Source of the DNA: Collinsella tanakaei
Lineage (GTDB): Bacteria > Actinomycetota > Coriobacteriia > Coriobacteriales > Coriobacteriaceae
Direction of reading: 5' to 3'
DNA: 64,000 nt
NCBI RefSeq assembly: GCF_030373545.1
Contig: NZ_JAUDCO010000002.1
Location: 124,001 to 188,000 of the forward strand
Below, piece after piece: positions 44,781-52,309 of this stretch (positions are counted from its first letter, which is position 1; every line of letters begins with the position of its first letter). The notes beneath the pieces were generated by a model. It was not told the DNA's origin. It did not search any database and worked only from the letters and a program-made list of their open reading frames with translations. Position numbers and translations under genes: made by a program.

Positions 44781-45860
44781 CTACTCGTCGCCGAAGCTGA
44801 TGCCGAGCGCCTTGGCCTCGCGGATGAGGTCGCACTCGGGATCGACGTACTTGAGCTTGCCGGCGACCTCGGTCAGGGGAGTGCGCGTCATCTTGCCGCC
44901 GATCTGAGAGATCATGTAGCCGAATTCACCGGCAAGGCAGCCCAGGGCAGCTTCCGCGCCGCACTGCGTGGCGAACACGCGGTCCTGGGCGTCCGGCTCG
45001 CCGCCGCGCTGCGTATGGCCGGGGATGGCGACGCGGGTCTCGCGGCCGGTCGTGGCCTCGATCTCCCGGGCGATGTCATAGACGATCGAGGGCGAGGTGC
45101 GCTCCGCGAGCTTCTTTTTGTACTCCTTCTTGGAGAGCTTGGCGTCTTCCTTGGAGATGGCGCCCTCGGCGACCGCTACGATGGTGAAGCGGCTGCCGCG
45201 CTCCATGCGGCGCTCGATGGTGCTGATGACGTTTTTCATCTCAAAGGGGATCTCGGGGATGAGGATGACGTCCGCGCCGCCCGCGACGCCGGCGTACAGC
45301 GGAATCCAGCCGACCTTGTGGCCCATGATCTCGATGACGAACACGCGGCCATGGCTGGACGCGGTGGTGTGGATGTTATCGATGCACTCCGTGGCCACCT
45401 CGACGGCGCTCGAGAAGCCGAAGGTGCGCTCGGTGCCCCAGGTGTCGTTGTCGATGGTCTTGGGCAGCGCGATGACGTTCAGGCCCTCCTGCGCCAAGCG
45501 GTTCGCGGTCTTGGTGGATCCGTTGCCGCCGAGCATGAACAGGCAGTCGAGGCGCAGCTTGTGATAGGTCTGCACCATGGCGGGGACCTTTTCCACGCCG
45601 TCGGCCTCGGGCGTGTCGAGCATCTTGAACGGCGTGCGGCTCGTTCCCAAGATGGTGCCGCCGCGCGTAAGGATGCCGCTGAAGTCGTGCGGCGTCATGA
45701 CGCGGAAGCGGCTGTAGATAAGCCCCTGGTAGCCATCCTCGAATCCGTAGATCTCGAGGCCGTCTTTGCAGTTGTTCTCAAGCGTCTTGACGATGCCGCG
45801 CATCGTGGCGTTGAGCGCCTGGCAGTCGCCGCCGCTCGTGAGCAGACCGATCCTGAGCAT
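44781..45860 (-). CDS. pfkA: 6-phosphofructokinase (group III-like, K-type)
   Basis: 359 residues from the ATG at 45860; the extra 29 upstream residues have no ribosome site. LTSGGDCQALNATMRG opens the first half. GGNGSTKTAN at 111-120 and LPKTIDNDTWGTE at 132-144 form the phosphoryl-donor and active site; MGHKVGWIP near 200 and PGHTQRGGEP near 300 follow. The pair Gly114 (ATP-type) with Lys134 (the residue shared with PPi enzymes, PKTIDND) is the mixed pattern of actinobacterial group III ATP-PFKs. It phosphorylates fructose 6-phosphate in glycolysis. ATP is the likely donor, with PPi not ruled out. Confidence 0.92.
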   Translation of the reverse strand: MLRIGLLTSGGDCQALNATMRGIVKTLENNCKDGLEIYGFEDGYQGLIYSRFRVMTPHDFSGILTRGGTILGTSRTPFKMLDTPEADGVEKVPAMVQTYHKLRLDCLFMLGGNGSTKTANRLAQEGLNVIALPKTIDNDTWGTERTFGFSSAVEVATECIDNIHTTASSHGRVFVIEIMGHKVGWIPLYAGVAGGADVILIPEIPFEMKNVISTIERRMERGSRFTIVAVAEGAISKEDAKLSKKEYKKKLAERTSPSIVYDIAREIEATTGRETRVAIPGHTQRGGEPDAQDRVFATQCGAEAALGCLAGEFGYMISQIGGKMTRTPLTEVAGKLKYVDPECDLIREAKALGISFGDE

Positions 45861-46075
45861 GTTGTCCCCCTTGTGCTCGCTGATTGTTGGCCAATGGAAG
45901 TGTAGCGCAACGTACGCCCCGCGATATGGCGCCATGCTGTGATTCATCGCTCTTTTCGCGGATGGTCACACGAGCGGGGTCGCTTTTTCGCGCGCATGAG
46001 CTGCGTCGTGGTATCCTGCAATGCAGAGGTTTCGCGCAAAAGGCGTCGCGTATGCGGCGGGGAGAGGGTTGCACC

Positions 46076-46654
46076 ATGAAGGAGCTCGAGGATCGTATCC
46101 GCCAGGACGGCATCGTGAAGGCCGGCAACGTACTCAAGGTGGATGCGTTTCTCAACCACCAATGCGACGTCGAGCTGTTTGACCGCATGGGTGCCGAGTG
46201 GGCCCGTCTGTTCGAGGGCGCGAACATCAACAAGATTCTGACCATCGAGGCGAGCGGCATCGGCATCGCCTGCATCGCCGCCCAGCACTTCGGTAACGTC
46301 CCGGTCGTGTTCGCCAAAAAGGCGCAGTCCATCAACCTGGATGGCGAGCAGTACGCCACGACCATCTATTCGTTTACCAAGAAGCGCGAGTACCCTGTGA
46401 TCGTCGGCAGGCGCTTCCTGTCGCCGGATGACCACGTGCTCATCATCGACGACTTCCTGGCGAACGGTTGCGCGCTCGAGGGGCTCATCACCATCGTCGA
46501 GAGCGCCGGCGCGACGGTCGAGGGCATCGGCATCGCCATCGAGAAGGGTTTCCAGGGCGGCGGCGACAAGCTGCGCGAGCGCGGCTACCACGTCGAGAGC
46601 CTGGCGCGTCTGGTGGGAATGGACTGCGAGACCGGCGAGCTGACGTTCGCCTAG
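46076..46654 (+). CDS. xpt: Xanthine phosphoribosyltransferase
   Basis: 192 residues from the ATG at 46076. [53 protein letters not shown] near 58, [18 protein letters not shown] near 78, and the PRPP loop [15 protein letters not shown] near 121 match Xpt from Firmicutes. It salvages xanthine to XMP using PRPP. No partner permease gene and no purine riboswitch are visible upstream. Confidence 0.95.
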   Translation: MKELEDRIRQDGIVKAGNVLKVDAFLNHQCDVELFDRMGAEWARLFEGANINKILTIEASGIGIACIAAQHFGNVPVVFAKKAQSINLDGEQYATTIYSFTKKREYPVIVGRRFLSPDDHVLIIDDFLANGCALEGLITIVESAGATVEGIGIAIEKGFQGGGDKLRERGYHVESLARLVGMDCETGELTFA

Positions 46655-46720
46655 GGGCATGCGCCCACCATCCATACGCAATCGAAACGCTCCGCGCGGG
46701 CGCGCTGTCGCGCGTGCCGC

Positions 46721-47692
46721 CTATCGTGTGGGCTTGAGCACGTCGAGTTCGGCGGGCAGGCAGGTCACCGTCGCGCGTGTCGCCTCGATGCGCTCGCCGT
46801 CCGCCTGGATGGGGTAGTCGGCGGCATCGAAGGCGAGGTCGATGCGCGCGGTCCGCTGGGAATGGATGAGCTTCGAGCCAACATGGTGCCCGTTTTTCGC
46901 CGAGAGGAACAGCGGCAGGGCGATGACGCGCGGCACCGGACCGTTCGCATAGCACACATCGAAAAGACCGTCGGTCGGGTCCGCATCGGGGCAGATTCGA
47001 TAACCCGATCCATAGGTGGGGCCGAGCTGTATGGCGAAGATCAGGGTGCGCAGGCGTCGCTCCTCCTTGCCGTCAAGGGATATCGTGGCGGGGTAGTCGC
47101 GGTACCGTATGCCAAAGGTCTGAAGGCCGCTCAGCGTATAGAGGGGTGCCCCTCGAAGGCCGGTGGAGGCGCGAAGCGTGTAGGTTCCCAAGCCGATCGC
47201 CGCGTCAAGGCCGAACGAGAACGTCTCGACGAAATACTCGACCCGTCGTGCGCTTGCGGGTCCCCGTGCGGGCGTGAATTCCACGCGCCCGACGTCAAAC
47301 GGCGTTTTCTCGCACGCGAGGATGCGGGCGAGATCGGTGTCGGAGGAAACCTCGGGAATGCCGAGGGTCTTGGCGAAATCGTTGCCCGAGCCCACGGGGA
47401 CGACGCCGAGGGCGGGACGATGTTCGCGGTCGATGCGCATCAGTCCACATGCCACCTCATGGATGATCCCGTCGCCTCCCACGGCAAGCACGCTATCGAA
47501 TCCCGCGGCGTCGGCGGCAAGCTCGATGGCGTGGCGCGGGCCCTCGGTGCACACGAGCTCGAAGCGGTCCTGCCCATGCAGGTACATGGCCAAAAACCGC
47601 CGGAGTCGCTCGCCGACTTCACCCGCCGCGCCCGATTGGGCGGCGGGGTTCACGATGATAAGCGTCCGCCCGAGTGCGTCGGTGCCCCTCAT
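46721..47692 (-). CDS. Diacylglycerol kinase family (YegS/DagK-like) lipid kinase
   Basis: 323 residues from the ATG at 47692 (AAGGAG upstream). TLIIVNPAAQSGAAGEVGERLRRFL, the catalytic AVGGDGIIHEVACGLM near residue 72, PVGSGNDFAKTLGIP near 98, and a C-terminal beta domain with YGSGYRICPDADPTDGLFDVCYANG near 225 place it in the DAGK catalytic family. Substrate may be diacylglycerol or another lipid. The ATG overlaps the ClC gene's stop (ATGA), so the two are translationally coupled. Confidence 0.9.
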   Translation of the reverse strand: MRGTDALGRTLIIVNPAAQSGAAGEVGERLRRFLAMYLHGQDRFELVCTEGPRHAIELAADAAGFDSVLAVGGDGIIHEVACGLMRIDREHRPALGVVPVGSGNDFAKTLGIPEVSSDTDLARILACEKTPFDVGRVEFTPARGPASARRVEYFVETFSFGLDAAIGLGTYTLRASTGLRGAPLYTLSGLQTFGIRYRDYPATISLDGKEERRLRTLIFAIQLGPTYGSGYRICPDADPTDGLFDVCYANGPVPRVIALPLFLSAKNGHHVGSKLIHSQRTARIDLAFDAADYPIQADGERIEATRATVTCLPAELDVLKPTR

Positions 47693-49095
47693 GCGCGTTC
47701 TCCTTCGGATTCGGTGACGGACGCTCGCTCGCCCGCGATGACCGCCTCGACCGTCTCGCCCTCGTCGGCTGCCAGCGAGCGCCGCTTGGGGGTGACGATG
47801 CGCTGTGCGGGGTAGACGCCGCGATGGCCGGCGACAAGATAGCTGATGAAGGCGACGATCACGAACCAGTTGGCCGCCTGCCCGCCGAACAGGTCGACGG
47901 CGAGCATGACGGTGGTGATGGGCACGTTGAGCGCGGCGCCGAAGACCCCGATCATGCCGAGGGCGGCCATGAAGCTCGGTTCGATGTCGGAGATCTGGCC
48001 GACCCAGCCGCCGAGCGAGGCTCCGATGCCGAACAGGGGCGTCACCTCGCCGCCCTGAAAGCCGGCGCCGAGCGTCAGCGCCGTCATGACGAGCTTGGCC
48101 AGCGCGTCGAGCGGGCCGGTGCGCCCGGAGAATCCGGCGCCCACGAGCCATTCCGACAGGCCGCCGTAACGGTACAGGCCAAAGACCGCATACGTGGCCA
48201 GCAGGACGAGCGAACCTGCGAGCGCCGCCGCGAGATAGCTGGTGAACCGCGCCGCGTAGAACTTCCGGACGGCCCTGATGGCGAGGGAGAACAGACGGGC
48301 GACAAGACCGAATACGATGCTCGAGACGACCACGATCGCCAAGGTGGCGGGCTCCATGGTCGGCACAGACGAGATGACGTTGACGCTGTGGTGCACCCCG
48401 CACAGGCGCGCGACGGCATCACCGGTAAACGAGCCGACGAGGCAATAGAGGCCCGCGCTGTAGTTGAGCTTGCCGATCGTGCACATCTCCATGCCGAAGA
48501 AGGCGCCGGCGAGCGGTGTGCCGAACACGCCGCCGAACGCCGCGGAGATTCCGGCGAGCATAAGGTCTTGCCGGTCGCGGCCGCCGAGGCGGAAGATGCC
48601 CGCCACGTTGCTCGCGATGGTTCCGCCGATCTGCACGGCGGTGCCCTCGCGCCCCGCCGACCCTCCGGCGAGATGTGTCGCGATGGAGCAGAAAAACGTA
48701 AGGACTGCCATGCGCGCGTGGATGGGGGTGCCGGTCACCGAGCTGTCGATGACGAGGTTGTTGCCGCGCGCCGCGCGCAGTCCGTGGTTTCGGTAGATCC
48801 AGGCTGTCGCCACGCTGACGACAGGCAGCAGCGCGAACAGCCACAGATGGCGCTCGCGCGCGGAGGTCGCGATGCCGAGGGCCGTCAGAAACGCCCAGGC
48901 GGCAGCGCCCATGAGAGCGGACACCAGCACGGTGAGCGCCAGGGTTCGCATGCTCGCGCGCATGTTGTCCCAGTCGCGAGCGGCGTCGTCGGCGAGCATC
49001 CGCTCGGTGTGCGCCAGCTCCAGCCCGAGGGCGCTCACGAAGCCGGTGCCGTGACGGCGCGCGCGGCGCAGCATATCGGTTGGCGGGACGGGCAT
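47689..49095 (-). CDS. ClC-type chloride channel/antiporter
   Basis: 468 residues from the ATG at 49095 (AAGGAG upstream). About ten or more membrane helices. Selectivity and gating regions are GGSAGREGTAVQIGGTIAS near residue 153 (external gating Glu) and GAGFQGGEVTPLFGIGASLGG near 345; AALNVPITTVMLAVDLFGG lies near 400. It moves chloride (or a related anion), usually against protons. The GGEVTP loop is typical of the voltage-gated-chloride-channel-like bacterial subgroup. Anion specificity uncertain. First of a two-gene unit with the lipid kinase. Confidence 0.9.
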   Translation of the reverse strand: MPVPPTDMLRRARRHGTGFVSALGLELAHTERMLADDAARDWDNMRASMRTLALTVLVSALMGAAAWAFLTALGIATSARERHLWLFALLPVVSVATAWIYRNHGLRAARGNNLVIDSSVTGTPIHARMAVLTFFCSIATHLAGGSAGREGTAVQIGGTIASNVAGIFRLGGRDRQDLMLAGISAAFGGVFGTPLAGAFFGMEMCTIGKLNYSAGLYCLVGSFTGDAVARLCGVHHSVNVISSVPTMEPATLAIVVVSSIVFGLVARLFSLAIRAVRKFYAARFTSYLAAALAGSLVLLATYAVFGLYRYGGLSEWLVGAGFSGRTGPLDALAKLVMTALTLGAGFQGGEVTPLFGIGASLGGWVGQISDIEPSFMAALGMIGVFGAALNVPITTVMLAVDLFGGQAANWFVIVAFISYLVAGHRGVYPAQRIVTPKRRSLAADEGETVEAVIAGERASVTESEGERA

Positions 49096-49271
49096 AACGA
49101 CTCCTTGTGCATCGTGACGGCAACGAAGCAATTATACGCCGGCCCTCCGCGGCGCAGGAGACGTCGGTGCTTCCTTTGCCAGTCCATTTCTCGGTCCCTG
49201 TGCCGGCGTTGCGCCCCTTCCGCCATCCGTTTGTCCGTCCGTTGGCAGAAGGGGTGCAGCCTGGATCGTAA

Positions 49272-49315
49272 TCTCGTGATAGATTGTTCTTGGATGAGAA
49301 TGATTTATCGCGAGA
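49272..49315. promoter_or_regulatory. Dyad upstream of moeA, possible operator
   Basis: TCTCGTGATA (49272-49281) and TATCGCGAGA (49306-49315) are inverted with one mismatch and enclose an AT-rich 24-base centre, directly before the moeA ribosome site. Candidate promoter/operator; no known ModE consensus is matched. Confidence 0.35.
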
Positions 49316-49330
49316 AGGGGAGGACCTTCC

Positions 49331-50593
49331 ATGTCCAAGGAGATGATCTCCCTTGAGACGGCGCAGGCGATCGTGCTGGATCACGTGCTTCCGACGCCGC
49401 CCGAGCGCATCGCTTCGTGGCAGGCGGCAGGGCGTCCGCTCGCCGAGGACGTCGTCACGGATATCGACTTGGCGCCGTATGCCAACAGCGCCATGGACGG
49501 CTATGCCGTCCGGGCTGCCGATCTGGCCGCTGCAGGGGAGAGCGCCCCCGTGGTTTTGGAAGTGATCGGACACGAGGCCGCCGGCGAGGTGTTCGAGGGC
49601 GCTGTCGGGGTCGGTCAGACGATTCGAATCATGACGGGGGCTCCGCTTCCCGACGGCGCCGACGCGGTGGTCAAGTATGAGATCGTCGAGGTGCTGGAAG
49701 GCGACGGCAACGAGGGGTCTCGGGTCGCCTTTCGCCATGCGGTCCCGGTCGGCAACGACGTGCGCCGTGCCGGCCTCGAGGCCCGCGCGGGCGATGTCGT
49801 GATGCGCGCCGGTGAGGTGCCGAGCGCGGCGGGTGTGGGCCTGCTCGCGTCCGCCGGCGCTGCCGAGGTCGCCGTCCACACCCGGCCTGTGGTCGGCATC
49901 ATCTCCATCGGGTCGGAGATCGTCGACCCCACGCGCGTTCCCCGACGCGGGCAGATCCGCGACGCCAACGCGTCGGTGCTGCTCGCCGCGGCACGTGAGG
50001 CGGGTGCCGAGCCGCGGTTCTTCGGCATCGTGGCCGACGACCCTGTCTCCATCCGCGAGCTTGTGATGCGCGCCGCCGCTGAATGCGACATGGTCATCAC
50101 GAGCGGCGGCGCTTCTTCGGGCGACTACGACTACGTGACGGCGCTCGTGGCGCAGGAGGGCGAGGTGCTGTTCGACTACATCTCGCTGCGACCTGGCAAG
50201 GCGATCACCTTTGGCATGGTGCGCGACGTGCCGTTCTTGGGCCTTTCGGGCAACCCCGCGGCCGCGGCTGTCGGCTTCGAGATGCTCGCGCGCCCGGCGA
50301 TCCGCCGCATGCTGGGCTTTTCCGCGGGTCCGCGTCCGGTCCAGCTGGCTCGCATCGGTCACGATGTGCCCAAAAAGCAAGAGCGGCGCTACTACAACCG
50401 CGCCCGGCTGGCGCGCGACGGCGAAACCGGCGAGCTGGTGGTCATGGAGGCGAAGAGCCAGGACTCCTCGCTGCTCGGCACGTTGCAGCATGCGAATTGC
50501 CTCGTCATGGTGCCCGAAGGCAGACGGGGGTACGCGGCAGGCGACGCGGTGCCCTGCGTGCGCATCGATATCGACGAGGGCACGGTCCTGTAG
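49331..50593 (+). CDS. moeA: Molybdopterin molybdenumtransferase MoeA
   Basis: 420 residues. PYANSAMDGYAVRAADL near 52, VRIMTGAPLPDGADAVVKYE-like segment IRIMTGAPLPDGADAVV near 98, the MogA-like domain with VGIISIGSEIVDP near 193, TSGGASSGDYDYVTALVAQ near 256, and FLGLSGNPAAAAVGFEML near 300. The C-terminal MoeA beta-barrel domain is present. It inserts molybdate into adenylylated molybdopterin. Genes for MogA and molybdate import follow on the same strand. Confidence 0.95.
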   Translation: MSKEMISLETAQAIVLDHVLPTPPERIASWQAAGRPLAEDVVTDIDLAPYANSAMDGYAVRAADLAAAGESAPVVLEVIGHEAAGEVFEGAVGVGQTIRIMTGAPLPDGADAVVKYEIVEVLEGDGNEGSRVAFRHAVPVGNDVRRAGLEARAGDVVMRAGEVPSAAGVGLLASAGAAEVAVHTRPVVGIISIGSEIVDPTRVPRRGQIRDANASVLLAAAREAGAEPRFFGIVADDPVSIRELVMRAAAECDMVITSGGASSGDYDYVTALVAQEGEVLFDYISLRPGKAITFGMVRDVPFLGLSGNPAAAAVGFEMLARPAIRRMLGFSAGPRPVQLARIGHDVPKKQERRYYNRARLARDGETGELVVMEAKSQDSSLLGTLQHANCLVMVPEGRRGYAAGDAVPCVRIDIDEGTVL

Positions 50594-50657
50594 CAAAGAG
50601 TCGACGGAGCGCGGCAGGCAAGCCGCTGCGCTCCAGAAATTGGACCTGGAGGTTGCC

Positions 50658-51131
50658 GTGAATCTATCCTTTGCCATCATTACCTGTTCGGATACGCGCG
50701 ATATCGCATCCGATGAGGCGGGCGGCGCGCTGGCCTCGCTTGCCGATGAGGCGGGCTGGACGGTTGTCGAGCATGTCGTCGTGCACGACGAGCGGGCGCG
50801 CATCGCTTCGGAGATCATGCATGCGGTCGATGAGCTCGCAGCAGATATCGTTATCACCTGTGGAGGGACGGGGCTGTCGCCGCGTGACGTCACGCCCGAG
50901 GCGACGCGCGACGCATGCGAGCGGGATGTGCCCGGTATCGCGGAGGCCCTGCGGGCGTACTCGATGACCAAGACGCGGCGGGCGATGTTGTCGCGAGGCG
51001 TGTGCATGCAGCGCGGGAAGTCGCTGGTCGTCAATTTTCCGGGTTCCACGAAGGCGGCGCGCGAGAACTGGGAAGCCATTGCGGACCAGTTTGAGCATGC
51101 GGTGCGGATGGCGACCGGCGAAGGACACTGA
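50658..51131 (+). CDS. mogA: MogA/MoaB family molybdopterin adenylyltransferase
   Basis: 157 residues, GTG start (CTGGAGG 6 bases upstream). LSFAIITCSDTRDIASDEAGGAL, IVITCGGTGLSPRDVTPEATRDAC near 74, and FPGSTKAARENWEAI near 132 are the family signatures. It adenylylates molybdopterin before MoeA adds molybdenum. An earlier opening of this frame runs inside moeA and is not used. Follows moeA by 64 bases. Confidence 0.93.
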   Translation: MNLSFAIITCSDTRDIASDEAGGALASLADEAGWTVVEHVVVHDERARIASEIMHAVDELAADIVITCGGTGLSPRDVTPEATRDACERDVPGIAEALRAYSMTKTRRAMLSRGVCMQRGKSLVVNFPGSTKAARENWEAIADQFEHAVRMATGEGH

Positions 51132-51132
51132 A

Positions 51133-51171
51133 CCATGGGTTATTTGGGGACGTGTTCCGTTCAACCCATGG
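51133..51171. repeat. REP-like palindromic element 1
   Basis: Arms CCATGGGTT (51133-51141) / AACCCATGG (51163-51171) flank a core with TTGGGGACGTGTTCC. Its inner 35 bases (51135-51169) match element 2 at about 31 of 35 positions. Confidence 0.88.
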
Positions 51172-51255
51172 CTTCCGCTTGCCGCCCAAGCCCGACCGTT
51201 CCTCTATCCGATGCCAAGCCTTCCTTGCGCACGTCTTCTATTATTCTCAACTGAG

Positions 51256-51261
51256 TATAAT
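51256..51261 (+). promoter_or_regulatory. Candidate modA -10 box
   Basis: A perfect TATAAT, inside the small dyad AGTATAATACT, between palindromic elements 1 and 2. No good -35 is seen at 16-18 bases. Confidence 0.4.
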
Positions 51262-51269
51262 ACTGGGCA

Positions 51270-51304
51270 ATGGGTTGGTTGGGGACGTGTTCCTTTCAAC
51301 CCAT
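51270..51304. repeat. REP-like palindromic element 2
   Basis: Arms ATGGGTT (51270-51276) / AACCCAT (51298-51304) around the core TTGGGGACGTGTTCCTTTC; same length and arm sequence as element 1. Confidence 0.88.
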
Positions 51305-51339
51305 GTGGATGGACGGGGACGTGCTCCTTTCATCCCCAC
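51305..51339. repeat. REP-like palindromic element 3 (diverged)
   Basis: Directly abuts element 2. Arms GTGGATG / CATCCCCAC (imperfect) surround CGGGGACGTGCTCCTTTC, a near copy of the element 1/2 core with a one-base change. Confidence 0.75.
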
Positions 51340-51390
51340 GCAGCTCTTCTGCGCGCTTTGGAATGAGATGAGGAGAGAGAGGATCAGGTC

Positions 51391-52251
51391 ATGTCCATCT
51401 CAATGTTACGCCGTTTCGCCTGCGCGCTCGGGTGTGCCGCAGCGTTTGCCTTTGCGCTCGCCGGGTGCTCCTCGGGTGCGATGGATCAAGGGTCGGCGCA
51501 AACCGCCGCGAACGGTGACGAACCCGCTGTCGAGTTGCAGGTCTTCGCCGCCAATTCCCTCGAGAAGGCGCTGCCCGAGGTCGAGGCCCTCTACACCGAG
51601 AAGACCGGTGTGACCTTTTCCGACACCCAGTACAAGGGGTCGGGCGACCTTGTCGAACAGATGCGCGGCGGGGCACCGGTCGACATCCTGATCACCGCTT
51701 CTGCCGGCACGATGGACGATGCCGCCATGGGCGATCTGATCGATGAATCGACCCGTCGGGACCTGTTCGTCAACGATTTGGTGATCGTGCGCGGGGAGGA
51801 TTCGGATATCCAGATCGCGTCCCTCGAGGACGTCGCTTCCGTCGACGGCAGGATTGCCATCGGCGAGCCCGGCGCGGTGCCTGCGGGCAAATACGCCAAT
51901 CAGGCCCTCGCGAGCGTGGGGCTTTACACGGAGGCTGCGGGCGAGACCGGCTCGTATGCATCGAGCATCGCCGACAAGGTGAGCCTGGCCGACAAGGTTG
52001 GTACCGCAGCGCAGTACGTGTCGACCGGCGATTGCGCCATCGGGTTCGTCTACAGCTCCGATGTGTACCGCTACGACGGCATCGAGGTCGCCTATACCTG
52101 TCCCGATGAATCGCACAAGGCGATCGTCTATCCGGGCGCCGTCTCCTCATCTTCGGGGCATGCCGAGGTCGCTGCCGACTTCCTCGAGTTCTGCATGACG
52201 GACGAGGACGCGTTGGCGGCCTGGGCCGAGTACGGCTTCGAGCTCGCCTAG
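51391..52251 (+). CDS. modA: Molybdate ABC transporter substrate-binding lipoprotein
   Basis: 286 residues. Signal peptide with lipobox ALAGC, lipidated Cys26 expected. The mature part has LQVFAANSLEKALPEVEALYTEKTGVTF, QYKGSGDLVEQMRGGAPVDILITAS near 78, and AIGEPGAVPAGKYANQAL near 155, all typical of ModA ligand lobes. It captures molybdate (or tungstate) outside the membrane for ModB/ModC. Ribosome site GGAGAGAGAGGA. Three REP-like palindromes precede it. Confidence 0.94.
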   Translation: MSISMLRRFACALGCAAAFAFALAGCSSGAMDQGSAQTAANGDEPAVELQVFAANSLEKALPEVEALYTEKTGVTFSDTQYKGSGDLVEQMRGGAPVDILITASAGTMDDAAMGDLIDESTRRDLFVNDLVIVRGEDSDIQIASLEDVASVDGRIAIGEPGAVPAGKYANQALASVGLYTEAAGETGSYASSIADKVSLADKVGTAAQYVSTGDCAIGFVYSSDVYRYDGIEVAYTCPDESHKAIVYPGAVSSSSGHAEVAADFLEFCMTDEDALAAWAEYGFELA

Positions 52252-52252
52252 G

Positions 52253-52283
52253 CGACAAGATGGTGCCGGGTACAATCTTGTCG
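52253..52283 (+). repeat. 31-bp dispersed palindromic element, copy 2
   Basis: CGACAAG / CTTGTCG ends; 29 of 31 bases match the reverse complement of 35923-35953. It starts one base after the modA stop codon and ends 26 bases before modB. Confidence 0.85.
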
Positions 52284-52309
52284 GTGGCGGAACGGCATGG
52301 CGAAAGGTG

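Noticed and set aside
45861-46075. Purine riboswitch upstream of xpt
   Set aside because: Xpt is often controlled this way in Firmicutes, but the conserved aptamer loops and paired stems are not visible here.
47674-49356. 560-residue plus-strand open frame opposite the ClC gene
   Set aside because: Antisense shadow; the minus strand carries clear ClC motifs.
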